Of a stretch of 64,000 nt of DNA, positions 32,766 through 41,553 are shown piece by piece. Position 1 is the first letter of the stretch. Each line of letters starts with the position of its first letter. Below the pieces are notes generated by a model. It did no database searches. It saw only the letters and a list, made by a program, of their open reading frames with translations, and was not told where the DNA came from. Source of the stretch: Microbacterium aerolatum (GTDB taxonomy: Bacteria; Actinomycetota; Actinomycetes; Actinomycetales; Microbacteriaceae); assembly GCF_007988825.1 (NCBI RefSeq), contig NZ_BJUW01000003.1, positions 248,001 through 312,000 of the forward strand. Direction: 5' to 3'. Position numbers and translations under genes: made by a program.

Positions 32766-34061
32766 GTGAGCCGCATCGTCGCACTCGACACCACCGACAT
32801 CCGCTTTCCCACATCGCTGAGCCTTGATGGCTCCGACGCGATGAACCCCGACCCGGACTACTCGGCGGCATACGTGGTGATCCGCACCGACGCCGACGCC
32901 GACATCGCCGGCCACTCCTTCGTCTTCACGATCGGCCGCGGCAACGACGTGCAGGTCGCGGCGATCGACGCGCTCGCCGGTCACCTCGTCGGCCGCGAGA
33001 TCGAGCCGCTGCTGGACGACATGGGCGGCACGTTCCGCGACATCATCGGCGACTCGCAGCTGCGGTGGCTGGGCCCCGAGAAGGGCGTCATGCACATGGC
33101 CATCGGCGCCGTGATCAACGCGCTGTGGGACATCAAGGCCAAGCGGGCGGGGCTCCCGCTCTGGCAGCTGCTGTCGCGCATGACGCCGGAGGAGATCGTC
33201 GACCTCGTCGACTTCCGGTACCTCACCAACGCGCTCACCCGCGAGGAGGCGCTGGAGATCCTCCGCGCCGGCGTCGACGGACGTGAACAGCGCGAGACCG
33301 AGCTGCTGGCCACCGGCTTCCCGGCTTACACCACCAGCCCCGGCTGGCTCGGTTACTCCGACGAGAAGCTCGAACGCCTCGCCCGCGAAGCGCTCGCCGA
33401 CGGCTTCACGCAGATCAAGCTCAAGGTCGGTGCCGACCTCGACGACGACATCCGCCGGTTCCGCAAGGCCCGCGAGGTCGTCGGTCCCGACTTCCCCATC
33501 GCGATCGACGCCAACCAGCGCTGGGAGGTGTCCGAGGCGATCGAGTGGGTGAACGCGCTCGCCGAGTTCGGGCCCGCCTGGGTCGAGGAGCCCACCAGCC
33601 CCGACGACATCCTCGGTCACGCCGAGATCGCCCGCGGCATCGCGCCGATCCGCGTCGCCACCGGCGAGCACGCGCAGAACCGGATGATCTTCAAGCAGCT
33701 GCTGCAGGCGAATGCCATCGAGGTCATGCAGATCGACGCCGTCCGCGTCGCGGGTGTCAACGAGAACATCGCGAACCTGCTGCTGGCCGCGAAGTTCGGC
33801 GTGCCGGTCTGCCCGCACGCGGGCGGTGTCGGCCTGTGCGAGGCCGTGCAGCACCTGTCGATGTTCGACTTCGTCGCCGTCAGCGGCTCGCGCGAGGGCC
33901 GCCTCATCGAATTCGTCGACCACCTCCACGAGCACTTCGTCGTGCCCACCGACATCCAGGGCGGCTCGTACATGCCGCCTGTCGCGCCGGGTGCGAGCAT
34001 GGAGATGAAGGCGGAGAGCATCGAGAAGTACGCCTGGACGGGTGCGCATGTCACGAACTGA
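32766..34061 (+). CDS. L-fuconate dehydratase (enolase superfamily)
   Basis: 431 residues. Dehydrates L-fuconate to 2-keto-3-deoxy-L-fuconate. The signature [18 protein letters not shown] is specific to fuconate dehydratases. The KxK base is in QIKLKVGA. Metal ligands are in [19 protein letters not shown] and ATGEHAQNR, and the catalytic histidine lies in [11 protein letters not shown]. The GTG start is chosen because AGGAGAGG lies 6 bases before it; an ATG 60 bp upstream lies inside the operator. First gene of a dehydratase-dehydrogenase-mutarotase unit. Confidence 0.93.
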   Translation: MSRIVALDTTDIRFPTSLSLDGSDAMNPDPDYSAAYVVIRTDADADIAGHSFVFTIGRGNDVQVAAIDALAGHLVGREIEPLLDDMGGTFRDIIGDSQLRWLGPEKGVMHMAIGAVINALWDIKAKRAGLPLWQLLSRMTPEEIVDLVDFRYLTNALTREEALEILRAGVDGREQRETELLATGFPAYTTSPGWLGYSDEKLERLAREALADGFTQIKLKVGADLDDDIRRFRKAREVVGPDFPIAIDANQRWEVSEAIEWVNALAEFGPAWVEEPTSPDDILGHAEIARGIAPIRVATGEHAQNRMIFKQLLQANAIEVMQIDAVRVAGVNENIANLLLAAKFGVPVCPHAGGVGLCEAVQHLSMFDFVAVSGSREGRLIEFVDHLHEHFVVPTDIQGGSYMPPVAPGASMEMKAESIEKYAWTGAHVTN

Positions 34062-35019
34062 ACCGACGATCCCGCCGCTCGGGTACGGCGCCGCGAACGT
34101 CGGCAACCTCTTCCGGGCGCTCACAGACGACGAGGCGTGGGCGGTGCTGGATGCCGCGTGGGACAGCGGCATCCGCTACTTCGACACCGCACCGCACTAC
34201 GGCCTGGGGCTGTCGGAGCGCCGACTGGGTGCGTTCCTGCAGACCAAGCCGCGCGAGGACTTCTTCCTCTCGACGAAGGCCGGGCGGCTGCTGCGCCCGA
34301 ATCCCGCGTACGCCGGTGGTCTCGACACCGACAACGACTTCTTCGTGCCGGATGATCTGCAGCGGGTGTGGGACTTCTCGGATGCCGGCATGCGGACCTC
34401 TCTCGACGAATCACGCGAGCGACTCGGGATCGACCGGATCGACCTCGTCTACCTGCACGACCCGGAGCGCCACGACCTCGACCTCGCGATCGCCGAGGCG
34501 TTCCCGGCGCTGGAGCGGCTGCGCGACGAGGGCACGATCGGCGCGATCGGCGTCGGTTCGATGGTGTCGGAGGCACTCGCCCGCTCCGTGCGCGAGGCCG
34601 ACCTCGACGCCATCATGATCGCCGGGCGCTACACGCTGCTCGAGCAGCCGGCCGCCGAAGACGTGCTGCCGGCCTGTCGCGAGCGCGGCACCGGTGTGGT
34701 CGCGGCATCCGTCTTCAACTCCGGCCTGCTCGCGAAGGCCGAACCGACCCGCGACAGCCGCTACGAGTACGGCGGGGTGCCCGACGAGATCTGGGACCGG
34801 CTGCAGCGGATCGTCGCTGTGTGCCGCGCGCACGACGTCCCGCTGCCGGCGGCCGCGATACAGTTCCCGCTTCGGGATGCCGCGACCCGCTCGGTCGTCG
34901 TCGGCAGCTCTCGCCCGGAGCAGGTGCGGCAGAACGCCGCGCTCGCCGCGACGGATATCCCCCACGAGTTCTGGGCCGAACTCGAAGACGCCGGCCTCAT
35001 CCCCGCATCCACCGACTGA
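34048..35019 (+). CDS. aldo/keto reductase, probable L-fucose (D-threo-aldose) 1-dehydrogenase
   Basis: 323 residues. Catalytic Asp-Tyr in [14 protein letters not shown], Lys in [11 protein letters not shown], and His in [10 protein letters not shown]; the cofactor tail is [11 protein letters not shown]. The subfamily is that of D-threo-aldose dehydrogenases acting on L-fucose and D-arabinose. The gene overlaps the fuconate dehydratase by 14 bp, so it should supply L-fuconolactone to this pathway. ATG at 34048 is preferred over a GTG 6 bases earlier. Confidence 0.87.
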   Translation: MSRTEPTIPPLGYGAANVGNLFRALTDDEAWAVLDAAWDSGIRYFDTAPHYGLGLSERRLGAFLQTKPREDFFLSTKAGRLLRPNPAYAGGLDTDNDFFVPDDLQRVWDFSDAGMRTSLDESRERLGIDRIDLVYLHDPERHDLDLAIAEAFPALERLRDEGTIGAIGVGSMVSEALARSVREADLDAIMIAGRYTLLEQPAAEDVLPACRERGTGVVAASVFNSGLLAKAEPTRDSRYEYGGVPDEIWDRLQRIVAVCRAHDVPLPAAAIQFPLRDAATRSVVVGSSRPEQVRQNAALAATDIPHEFWAELEDAGLIPASTD

Positions 35020-35028
35020 GGAGGAACA

Positions 35029-35448
35029 ATGCTCGAAGGAATCAACCCGCTGCTCACCGGCGAGCTGCTGCTGCACCTCGACCGGATGGGGCACTCGGAC
35101 GCCGTCGTCATCGCCGACGCGCACTTCCCAGCCTGGGCGCTGGGGGAGCGGACGATCGATCTGCCGGGCACGACGACGCCAGAAGTGCTGGCGGCGATCC
35201 GCACGGTCATCCCGCTCGACGACGCGCCCGGCCTCGACCTCATGGAGTCCGCCGACGGCGAGATCCTGGGCGTGCAGCGAGAGCTGATGGATGCCGCGGG
35301 CACCACGACCGAGACCACCCGGTTCGTCGAGCGCTTCGCGTACTACGAGGTCGCGAAGCCCGCCTACCTCATCGTTCGCACCGGCGAGACCCGCAAGTAC
35401 GGGAACGCCCTGCTGCGCAAGGGCGTCGTCGGCCATGCCTCTGCGTGA
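35029..35448 (+). CDS. fucU: L-fucose mutarotase
   Basis: Member of the RbsD/FucU family, 139 residues, converting alpha- and beta-L-fucose. MLEGINPLLTGELLLHLDRMGHSDAVVIADAHFP is the FucU signature with its conserved His and Asp. The end RKYGNALLRKGVV is also typical and distinguishes it from RbsD at 26.9 kb. GAGGAGG lies 4 bases before the ATG, 9 bp behind the dehydrogenase stop. Confidence 0.93.
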   Translation: MLEGINPLLTGELLLHLDRMGHSDAVVIADAHFPAWALGERTIDLPGTTTPEVLAAIRTVIPLDDAPGLDLMESADGEILGVQRELMDAAGTTTETTRFVERFAYYEVAKPAYLIVRTGETRKYGNALLRKGVVGHASA

Positions 35449-35470
35449 GCGGGCCCGCAGGGCTGACCAT

Positions 35471-35500
35471 GCGGGTCATTGAGCGCAGGCGGCGCAGTCG
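35471..35500 (+). repeat. partial intergenic repeat B (copy 8)
   Basis: GCGGGTCATTGAGCGCAGGC and GGCGCAGTCG, the first third of the repeat, followed by unrelated sequence, between convergent fucU and epimerase genes. Confidence 0.6.
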
Positions 35501-35592
35501 GACCCTTCGATCCCCACGCCCCACTCCAACCGCCGCTTCGCGTCGCTCGGAGCCTCCGGGGCGCGTGGGCCCGACTCAGGGGCCGACTCTTC

Positions 35593-35614
35593 GCTCCCTG
35601 AGCCCGTCGAAGGG
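35593..35614 (-). repeat. short repeat A (copy 6), intergenic
   Basis: GCTCCCTGAGCCCGTCGAAG on the plus strand; the only copy of this element in the window outside coding sequence. Confidence 0.85.
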
Positions 35615-35633
35615 TCGAAGAGACCAGACGGGA

Positions 35634-36506
35634 TCAGTGCAGGTCGACCGTCCCCACCGCGTGCAGCGCGTCGCGGATGTAGCGGTTGGCGTGCGCGGCG
35701 AGGTCGTCGGAGTCCTGCCACAGGTTGCGCCAGACGCCCAGCGTGTTGCTGAGCTCGGCGCTCACCACGGCCGACGAGAACGACTCGAACACGACCGGTC
35801 CGTCGTACGCCACGTCGTGCAGCGCGCGGAAGAAGGTCGCGAAGTCGACCGTGCCCGTGCCGAGGTACCCGCGGTGGCTGTCGCCGATGTGCACGTAGCC
35901 GAGCTTCCCGGCCCTCGCGACGTCGTGCACGGGCTGGAAGAAGTCCGACTCCTCGATGTTCATGTGATAGGTGTCCAGGTGCACGCTGACGTCACCGGCC
36001 ACGCCGTCGAGGAAGGCCAGCGCGCCGCGTCCGGTGTTGAAGACGTTCGACTCGTAGCGGTTGACGACCTCGAGCGACAGGCGGATGCCGCGCTCCGCGG
36101 CCTTCGCCGCCAGATCGGAGATCGCGGCCTGGCTGCCCGCGATCCCGCGATCGCTCGCCGGTGCCATGTACTTGCCCATCGCCGAGTAGATGACCCCGCA
36201 CAGCACGTCGCCGCCCATGGTCGCGACGTGATCCAGGCAGCGTTCCAGCATCGAGACGCCCGCCGCCACGACCGCGGGATCCTCGCTGGTGAGGTCGGTC
36301 GCCGGCGTCAGGCCGAGGGATGCCGTCACTGCGAGGTCGTTGTCGCGCAGCATCCGTCCGGCGAGGTCCGAGTCGAAGCCCGCGGCATCCATCAGCGGGA
36401 TCTCGATGAGGTCGAATCCCGCGCCCTTGGTGCCCTCGATGGCGCGCCGCAGGCCCGCCTCGTCGAAGGTGCCGGTGAAGACCAGTCCGTGCGCGCCGAT
36501 GAGCAT
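35634..36506 (-). CDS. sugar epimerase, D-tagatose 3-epimerase family
   Basis: 290-residue TIM-barrel isomerase. The metal-binding acids and histidines lie in LSLEVVNRYESNVFN, VHLDTYHMNIEE, YVHIGDSHRGYLG and VVFESFSS, the order seen in tagatose/psicose 3-epimerases. It should epimerise a ketose at C3; which one is unknown. GAAGGGA lies before the ATG. It shares a promoter region with the sugar importer, with an operator palindrome at 36549-36560. Confidence 0.88.
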   Translation of the reverse strand: MLIGAHGLVFTGTFDEAGLRRAIEGTKGAGFDLIEIPLMDAAGFDSDLAGRMLRDNDLAVTASLGLTPATDLTSEDPAVVAAGVSMLERCLDHVATMGGDVLCGVIYSAMGKYMAPASDRGIAGSQAAISDLAAKAAERGIRLSLEVVNRYESNVFNTGRGALAFLDGVAGDVSVHLDTYHMNIEESDFFQPVHDVARAGKLGYVHIGDSHRGYLGTGTVDFATFFRALHDVAYDGPVVFESFSSAVVSAELSNTLGVWRNLWQDSDDLAAHANRYIRDALHAVGTVDLH

Positions 36507-36548
36507 TTGGATCCCTTCCGATGCGCGTCCGAGCGCATGCGTGACAAG

Positions 36549-36560
36549 TTGTTATTACAG
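36549..36560. promoter_or_regulatory. operator copy (c), epimerase/importer divergent promoter
   Basis: TTGTTATTACAG, matching yTGTmATTACAr, 43 bp before the epimerase start. Confidence 0.6.
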
Positions 36561-36628
36561 GTCTACCATGTGAGGAAGTCGTTAGGTACATTTAGATACA
36601 ACTTGCGCAGGATCGAACCAGCCTGCAC

Positions 36629-36645
36629 AATTGATCCGATGTTTG
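36629..36645 (+). promoter_or_regulatory. fucose-type operator, importer promoter
   Basis: AATTGATCCGATGTTTG. Shares the 11-mer ATCCGATGTTT with 32696-32712 and 13 of 17 positions with 29844-29860. It lies about 58 bp before the importer ATPase start. Confidence 0.55.
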
Positions 36646-36702
36646 AAATGGATTCCACGAAGGAATCGACCCGAAAGAACCTTCAAGGAAGCAGGTGAGC
36701 AC

Positions 36703-38205
36703 ATGAGCGATCCCATCCTCCGGGTGGAAGGCATCAGCAAGGGCTTCCCCGGCGTGCAGGCACTCAAAGATGTGCACCTCGAGGTGCGCGCCGGCGAGGT
36801 GCTCGTGCTCGTCGGTGAGAACGGTGCAGGCAAGTCGACTCTGATGAAGATCCTCTCCGGGATCTACACCCGCGACGAGGGCACGATCACCTTCGAGGGC
36901 GACGAGGTGGAGCTGACCAGCCCCCTTCAGGCCCAGCAGCTCGGCATCACGATCATCCATCAGGAACTCAACCTGATGCCCGACCTCACGGTCGCCCAGA
37001 ACATCTTCATCGGCCGCGAGCCCACCTCGGCGATGCTGCTCTCAGAGCGGCGCCTGAACCGTCAGACCTCCGAACTGCTGACGCGCCTGAACATCCGGCT
37101 CGACCCGCGCCAGAAGGTCGGCGAGCTCACGGTCGCCGAGCAGCAGATGGTCGAGATCGCGAAGGCGCTGTCGTTCAACGCCAAGGTGCTCATCATGGAC
37201 GAGCCGACCTCCGCGCTGACGGACAGCGAGGTCGAGACGCTGTTCACCCTGATCGAGCAGCTCAAGGCGGACGGCACCGGCATCGTCTACATCTCGCACC
37301 GCATGGACGAGCTGCGGCGCCTGGCCGATCGGGTGAGCGTGCTGCGGGACGGGCAGTACATCGGCTCGCTCGAGAAGAGCGAGATCAGCATCCCGAAGAT
37401 CATCGAGATGATGGTCGGACGCGTCATCGACGAGGGCACCCGCCCCGCCGCCCGCGACCACCAGGCCGACCCCGTCGTTCTCGACGTCGACGGGCTGTCG
37501 ACCAAGGCCCTGCTGAAGGACGTCTCCTTCCAGCTGCACCGCGGAGAGATCCTCGGGTTCGCCGGTCTCATGGGCGCCGGTCGTACCGAGACGGCTCGCG
37601 CCGTCATCGGCGCCGACCCGCGCAGTGCCGGAACCATCCGGGTCAACGGTCGCGACGCGCGCATCCATCAGCCCAAGGATGCCGTACGGCGAGGCGTCGG
37701 CTACCTGTCCGAGGACCGCAAGCAGCTCGGGCTCATGCTCGAGCAGGACGTCACGTTCAACACCGTGCTGGCGTCGCTGGGCAACTACGCCGGTGCGCTC
37801 GGCTGGATGGGCGACGGCAAGGCGAAGAACCAGACCAAGCAGTACGTGCAGCAGCTGCGGGTCAAGACGCCGTCGGTGAACCAGATGGTCAAACTCCTCT
37901 CCGGAGGAAACCAGCAGAAGGTCGTCATCGCCCGCTGGCTGATGCGCGACTGCGACATCCTCATCTTCGACGAGCCGACCCGAGGGATCGACGTCGGCGC
38001 GAAGGAAGAGATCTACCGGCTCATGCAGCAGCTCGCAGACGCCGGAAAGTCCATCATCGTCATCTCGTCGGAGCTTCCCGAGATCCTGCGCGTCGCCAAC
38101 CGCATCGCGGTGTTCGCGAACGGCCGGATCACCGGGACCCTCCGCAACGAGGAAGCCAGCCAGGAGAAGATCATGCAACTCGCAGCCCACGGGGAGGAAG
38201 ACTGA
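36703..38205 (+). CDS. sugar ABC importer ATPase, RbsA/MglA type
   Basis: Two ABC domains in one 500-residue chain, as in carbohydrate-uptake (CUT2) ATPases. First Walker A is GENGAGKST, with signature LTVAEQQM and Walker B LIMDEPTSALTD. Second Walker A is degenerate (GLMGAGRTE), with signature LSGGNQQK and Walker B LIFDEPTRGIDVGA. The ATG is preceded by a CAGGTGAG site; an in-frame ATG 72 bp upstream lies in the promoter. Energises uptake with the next two genes. Confidence 0.92.
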   Translation: MSDPILRVEGISKGFPGVQALKDVHLEVRAGEVLVLVGENGAGKSTLMKILSGIYTRDEGTITFEGDEVELTSPLQAQQLGITIIHQELNLMPDLTVAQNIFIGREPTSAMLLSERRLNRQTSELLTRLNIRLDPRQKVGELTVAEQQMVEIAKALSFNAKVLIMDEPTSALTDSEVETLFTLIEQLKADGTGIVYISHRMDELRRLADRVSVLRDGQYIGSLEKSEISIPKIIEMMVGRVIDEGTRPAARDHQADPVVLDVDGLSTKALLKDVSFQLHRGEILGFAGLMGAGRTETARAVIGADPRSAGTIRVNGRDARIHQPKDAVRRGVGYLSEDRKQLGLMLEQDVTFNTVLASLGNYAGALGWMGDGKAKNQTKQYVQQLRVKTPSVNQMVKLLSGGNQQKVVIARWLMRDCDILIFDEPTRGIDVGAKEEIYRLMQQLADAGKSIIVISSELPEILRVANRIAVFANGRITGTLRNEEASQEKIMQLAAHGEED

Positions 38206-39236
38206 TGAGCACCCCACAGCAGTCCGGAGAGACGACGACCGTCATCCAGCAGGCCGTCAACGAGAACACCGACAAGCGTGACGTCACCGGCTTCCTGAAG
38301 CGCCAGCTTCAGCAGTCGCTCGCGTTCGGCACCCTTGTCGTGCTGGTGGTGTTCTTCTCGATCGCGAGCCCGAACTTCTTCACCCCGAGCAACATCGCCA
38401 CGGTGCTGCTGTCCACGGCGGTGATCGGCATCCTCGCCCTCGGCACGACCTTCGTGATCATCACCGGCGGCATCGACCTGTCACTCGGAACCGGTATGGC
38501 GCTCTGTGCGGTCATGACCGGTGTCTTCATCACGAACTGGGGACTGCCGGTTTGGATCGGCGTCCTCGGCGGCATCGCGACCGGTGTGCTGATGGGCCTG
38601 ATCAATGGGGTCAACGTCACGTTCCTGCGCCTTCCCCCGTTCATCGCCACCCTCGCGATGATGATGATCGCCGGCGGCCTCGCCCTCGTCGTCTCCAACG
38701 TCGCGCCGATCTACTTCTCGTCGTCCGCTCCGGACTTCAAGAAGATCGCGCTCGGCGTGCTGATCCCCGGCATCCCGAACGCCGTCCTCATCACTGCCGT
38801 GCTGGCGATCATCGCCGCGATCGTGCTGTCGAAGACGCTGCTGGGCCGCTACACGTTCGCCATCGGCTCGAACGAGGAGGCCACGCGGCTCTCGGGTGTC
38901 GACACCCGCCGCTGGACGATCCTCATCTACATGTTCGCGGGCGCCTTCACGGGCGTCGCCGGCATCATCATCGCCTCGCGCCTCGACTCGGCGCAGCCGC
39001 AGATCGGCACCGGCTACGAGCTGCAGGCGATCGCGGCCGTGATCATCGGCGGCACCTCGCTGCTCGGTGGCCGTGGCTCCATCCTCGGCACCGTCGTCGG
39101 CGCGCTGATCATGAGCGTGCTCGTCAACGGCCTGCGCATCATGTCGATCCAGACCGAATGGCAGAACATCGTCGTCGGCGTCGTCGTGCTGCTGGCCGTG
39201 TTCTTCGACTCGCTGCGCAACCGCCAGCGGACCTGA
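38205..39236 (+). CDS. sugar ABC importer permease, RbsC type
   Basis: 343 residues, about ten helices starting near residue 40. The CUT2 motifs TTFVIITGGIDLSLGTGMAL and the cytosolic coupling block GSNEEATRLSGVDTRRWTILIYMFAG are clear, as is GGTSLLGGRGSILGTVVGALIM. Its ATG shares a base with the ATPase stop (TGATG). Confidence 0.92.
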   Translation: MSTPQQSGETTTVIQQAVNENTDKRDVTGFLKRQLQQSLAFGTLVVLVVFFSIASPNFFTPSNIATVLLSTAVIGILALGTTFVIITGGIDLSLGTGMALCAVMTGVFITNWGLPVWIGVLGGIATGVLMGLINGVNVTFLRLPPFIATLAMMMIAGGLALVVSNVAPIYFSSSAPDFKKIALGVLIPGIPNAVLITAVLAIIAAIVLSKTLLGRYTFAIGSNEEATRLSGVDTRRWTILIYMFAGAFTGVAGIIIASRLDSAQPQIGTGYELQAIAAVIIGGTSLLGGRGSILGTVVGALIMSVLVNGLRIMSIQTEWQNIVVGVVVLLAVFFDSLRNRQRT

Positions 39237-39302
39237 TCGTTCCCTTCCCTGTCCACCACGCCGGTCCTGGCCGGCATCAATCACAGAACAATGGAGTTTC
39301 CA

Positions 39303-40304
39303 ATGCGATTTGGCAAGAAGACCGCATTCGCGGCACTCGTGGCCGCATCCGCGCTCGTCATGGCCGGCTGCGCCGGCAGCGGTGACGTCATCGAAGAAGG
39401 TGGCGGCGCCGAAGGCGGAAGCGGCGACGGCGAGATGTACATCGCCCTCGTCTCGAAGGGCTTCCAGCACCAGTTCTGGCAGGCCGTCAAGACGGGTGCA
39501 GAGCAGAAAGCCGAAGAGCTCGGCGTTCGCATCACCTTCGAGGGCCCGGCCGCCGAGACCGAGATCGCGCAGCAGCTCGAGATGCTCACCTCGGCCATCG
39601 ACAAGAACCCGGATGCCATCGCCTACGCCGCCCTCGACCCCGAGGCCTGCGTCGCCCCGCTCGACAAGGCGAAGTCGAAGGACATCCCGGTCGTCTACTT
39701 CGACGCTCCCTGCAACGGTGACGTGGGCCTGAGCCTCGCAGCCACCGACAGCAAGGTCGCCGGTGCGCTGGCCGCAGAGCACATGGCCGAGCTCATCGGC
39801 GGAGAGGGCGAGGTCGGCATCGTCGGACACTCGCAGATCAACTCCACCGGTGTCGAGCGCCGCGACGGCTTCGTCGAGAAGATCGAGTCGGACTACCCGG
39901 ACATCGAGATCGTCGACATCCAGTACGGCGACGGCGACCACCTGAAGTCGGCCGACATCGCCAAGGCCATGATCGCCGCTCACCCCGACCTCAAGGGCAT
40001 CTACGGCACCAACGAGGGCTCGGCCATCGGCGTCGTGAACGCGGCGAACGAGCTGGGCCTGGAGAAGGGCAAGATCAAGATCGTCGGCTTCGACTCCGGC
40101 GCCGCTCAGATCAACGCGATCAAGGACGGCACCATGGCCGGCGCGATCACGCAGGACCCGATCGGCATCGGCGCGCAGGTCGTGCAGGCCGCGTACGACG
40201 CCGCCAACGGCGAATCGGTCGAGGAGTTCTACGACACCGGCTCGTACTGGTACGACGCCGACAACATGGAAGACGAGAAGATCGCCGCAGTCCTCTACGA
40301 GTGA
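39303..40304 (+). CDS. sugar ABC importer substrate-binding lipoprotein, RbsB type
   Basis: 333 residues. The signal peptide ends in the lipobox LVMAGC, so Cys should carry lipid. A short acidic Gly-rich linker (SGDVIEEGGGAEGGSGDGE) leads to the periplasmic-binding fold (YIALVSKGFQHQFWQAVKTGAEQKAEEL). GGAG lies 7 bases before the chosen ATG; an ATG 12 bp earlier is part of that site. It is third in the importer unit behind a 66-bp gap with a small hairpin (GCCGGTCCTGGCCGGC), which may set expression relative to the permease. The ligand is unknown; L-fucose is suggested by the shared operator. Confidence 0.92.
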   Translation: MRFGKKTAFAALVAASALVMAGCAGSGDVIEEGGGAEGGSGDGEMYIALVSKGFQHQFWQAVKTGAEQKAEELGVRITFEGPAAETEIAQQLEMLTSAIDKNPDAIAYAALDPEACVAPLDKAKSKDIPVVYFDAPCNGDVGLSLAATDSKVAGALAAEHMAELIGGEGEVGIVGHSQINSTGVERRDGFVEKIESDYPDIEIVDIQYGDGDHLKSADIAKAMIAAHPDLKGIYGTNEGSAIGVVNAANELGLEKGKIKIVGFDSGAAQINAIKDGTMAGAITQDPIGIGAQVVQAAYDAANGESVEEFYDTGSYWYDADNMEDEKIAAVLYE

Positions 40305-40320
40305 TCCTCTCCTGACGCGG

Positions 40321-40350
40321 GCGGCCCCTCACCTTCGGGTGAGGGGCCGC
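40321..40350 (+). terminator. terminator of the sugar importer operon
   Basis: Perfect 13-bp stem GCGGCCCCTCACC around a TTCG tetraloop, 16 bp behind the stop codon. Confidence 0.9.
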
Positions 40351-40403
40351 TTCGTGTTGCGCCAGGGAGGCTCCTGTGGGTTGGATGCCAGGGAAGTCTT
40401 CTT

Positions 40404-40466
40404 GCGGGTCGTTGAGCGAGCGGAGCGAGACGAAACGGGGTGAGCGAGCGTCAGCGAGTCGAAGCC
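40404..40466 (+). repeat. intergenic repeat B (copy 9), plus orientation
   Basis: Slightly short full copy; forms an inverted pair with copy 10, 17 bp away, between convergent genes. Confidence 0.85.
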
Positions 40467-40483
40467 TCGCGTGCAGAAGTCGA

Positions 40484-40561
40484 GGCTTCGACTCCGTCGT
40501 TTCACGACTACGCTCAGCCCGTTTCGTCTGCGGCGCTACGCGCCTCCGCTCAACGACCCGC
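40484..40561 (-). repeat. intergenic repeat B (copy 10), minus orientation
   Basis: Full reverse copy ending CAACGACCCGC, close behind copy 9. Confidence 0.85.
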
Positions 40562-40593
40562 GGGTCAGAGCGGCATCCAGTGAACGCCGACTC

Positions 40594-41553
40594 TCACCCG
40601 AGGTCGAGGAGCTGGGCGGCGTTCGCGACCAGCATCCGCTCCACGGCATCCGCGCCCACAGTCGAACGCAGCCGGGGCAGGTACCGCTCGCCGAGGTAGG
40701 CGAGGCCCGGCATGCCGCCGTAGGAGATGTACCGGGTGCGGCGGGCGACGTCTCCGCCGAGCAGGATGCGATCCGCGCCGACGCCCTCGACGACCTGCGC
40801 CGTGAGCGCGAGCAGCTCGGCATCGGATCGGGTCCTCGGTCGCGCGAACCCGTCATAGCCGAGGTACGCGCCGCGTTCTGCGAGCGAGACGTGCAGCGCC
40901 GGATCGGGATCCCGGTCGGCGTGCGCGAGGACGACGCGATCGGATGCCACGCCCTCGGATGCGAGCAGGTCGAGCACTTCGTGCGCCGCGGTGCAGAACT
41001 CCAGGTGCACCATCACCGGCGCATGCGTCACACGATGCGCTTCGGCCAGCGCTTCCAGCGTCGTGCGCTCGAACGGGCTGATCCGCCAGTAGTCGACGCC
41101 AGCCTTGAGCATGCCCGCGCGCACGGGCTTCCGCTCCGGCGTCCGGGCGATGGGAACGTCGGGGCTCTCGAACACGACGGCATCGTCGGCCGGCATCCCC
41201 GCGGTGACGTCTGCGATGAACAGCTCGGCGAGCTGCTCCACGTTCCACACCTGCATCGGATGGTCATCGCCGTAGTGCGCCTCGCGATGCCGTCCGGTCG
41301 TGGCGACGACCGTCATGCCGGTGGCCTTGCTGATGCGCGCCACGGCCTCGGGGTTCCTGCCGAGGCCGAAGGGGGTGGCATCCACCATCGCGGCGAACCC
41401 GCTCGTCTTCAGCAGCCCGGCCTCGGCGGCCGAGGCATCCTCATCGTCGAGTTCGTCACCCGGCAGCAGCGGGGTGACCTGGAAGAGATGCTCGTGGTAG
41501 TTCGTCCGGCCCAGCGTCGCCGGGTCGACGTCGCCAAGCACGGTGCGGATCAT
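40594..41553 (-). CDS. phosphotriesterase-like (PHP/PTE family) hydrolase, probable sugar-lactonase
   Basis: 319-residue amidohydrolase-type barrel. The HxH metal pair is in RTNYHEHLFQ. Further metal positions lie in VMVHLEFCTAAHE (Glu or bridging ligand), VVLAHADRDPD and ILLGGDVARRTRY. PTE homologues in sugar clusters are known lactonases, some acting on phosphorylated sugar lactones, so opening of a lactone in this pathway is the best guess. The ATG shares a base with the stop of the AroE-like gene (TGATG). Last gene of the kinase cluster. Confidence 0.85.
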   Translation of the reverse strand: MIRTVLGDVDPATLGRTNYHEHLFQVTPLLPGDELDDEDASAAEAGLLKTSGFAAMVDATPFGLGRNPEAVARISKATGMTVVATTGRHREAHYGDDHPMQVWNVEQLAELFIADVTAGMPADDAVVFESPDVPIARTPERKPVRAGMLKAGVDYWRISPFERTTLEALAEAHRVTHAPVMVHLEFCTAAHEVLDLLASEGVASDRVVLAHADRDPDPALHVSLAERGAYLGYDGFARPRTRSDAELLALTAQVVEGVGADRILLGGDVARRTRYISYGGMPGLAYLGERYLPRLRSTVGADAVERMLVANAAQLLDLG

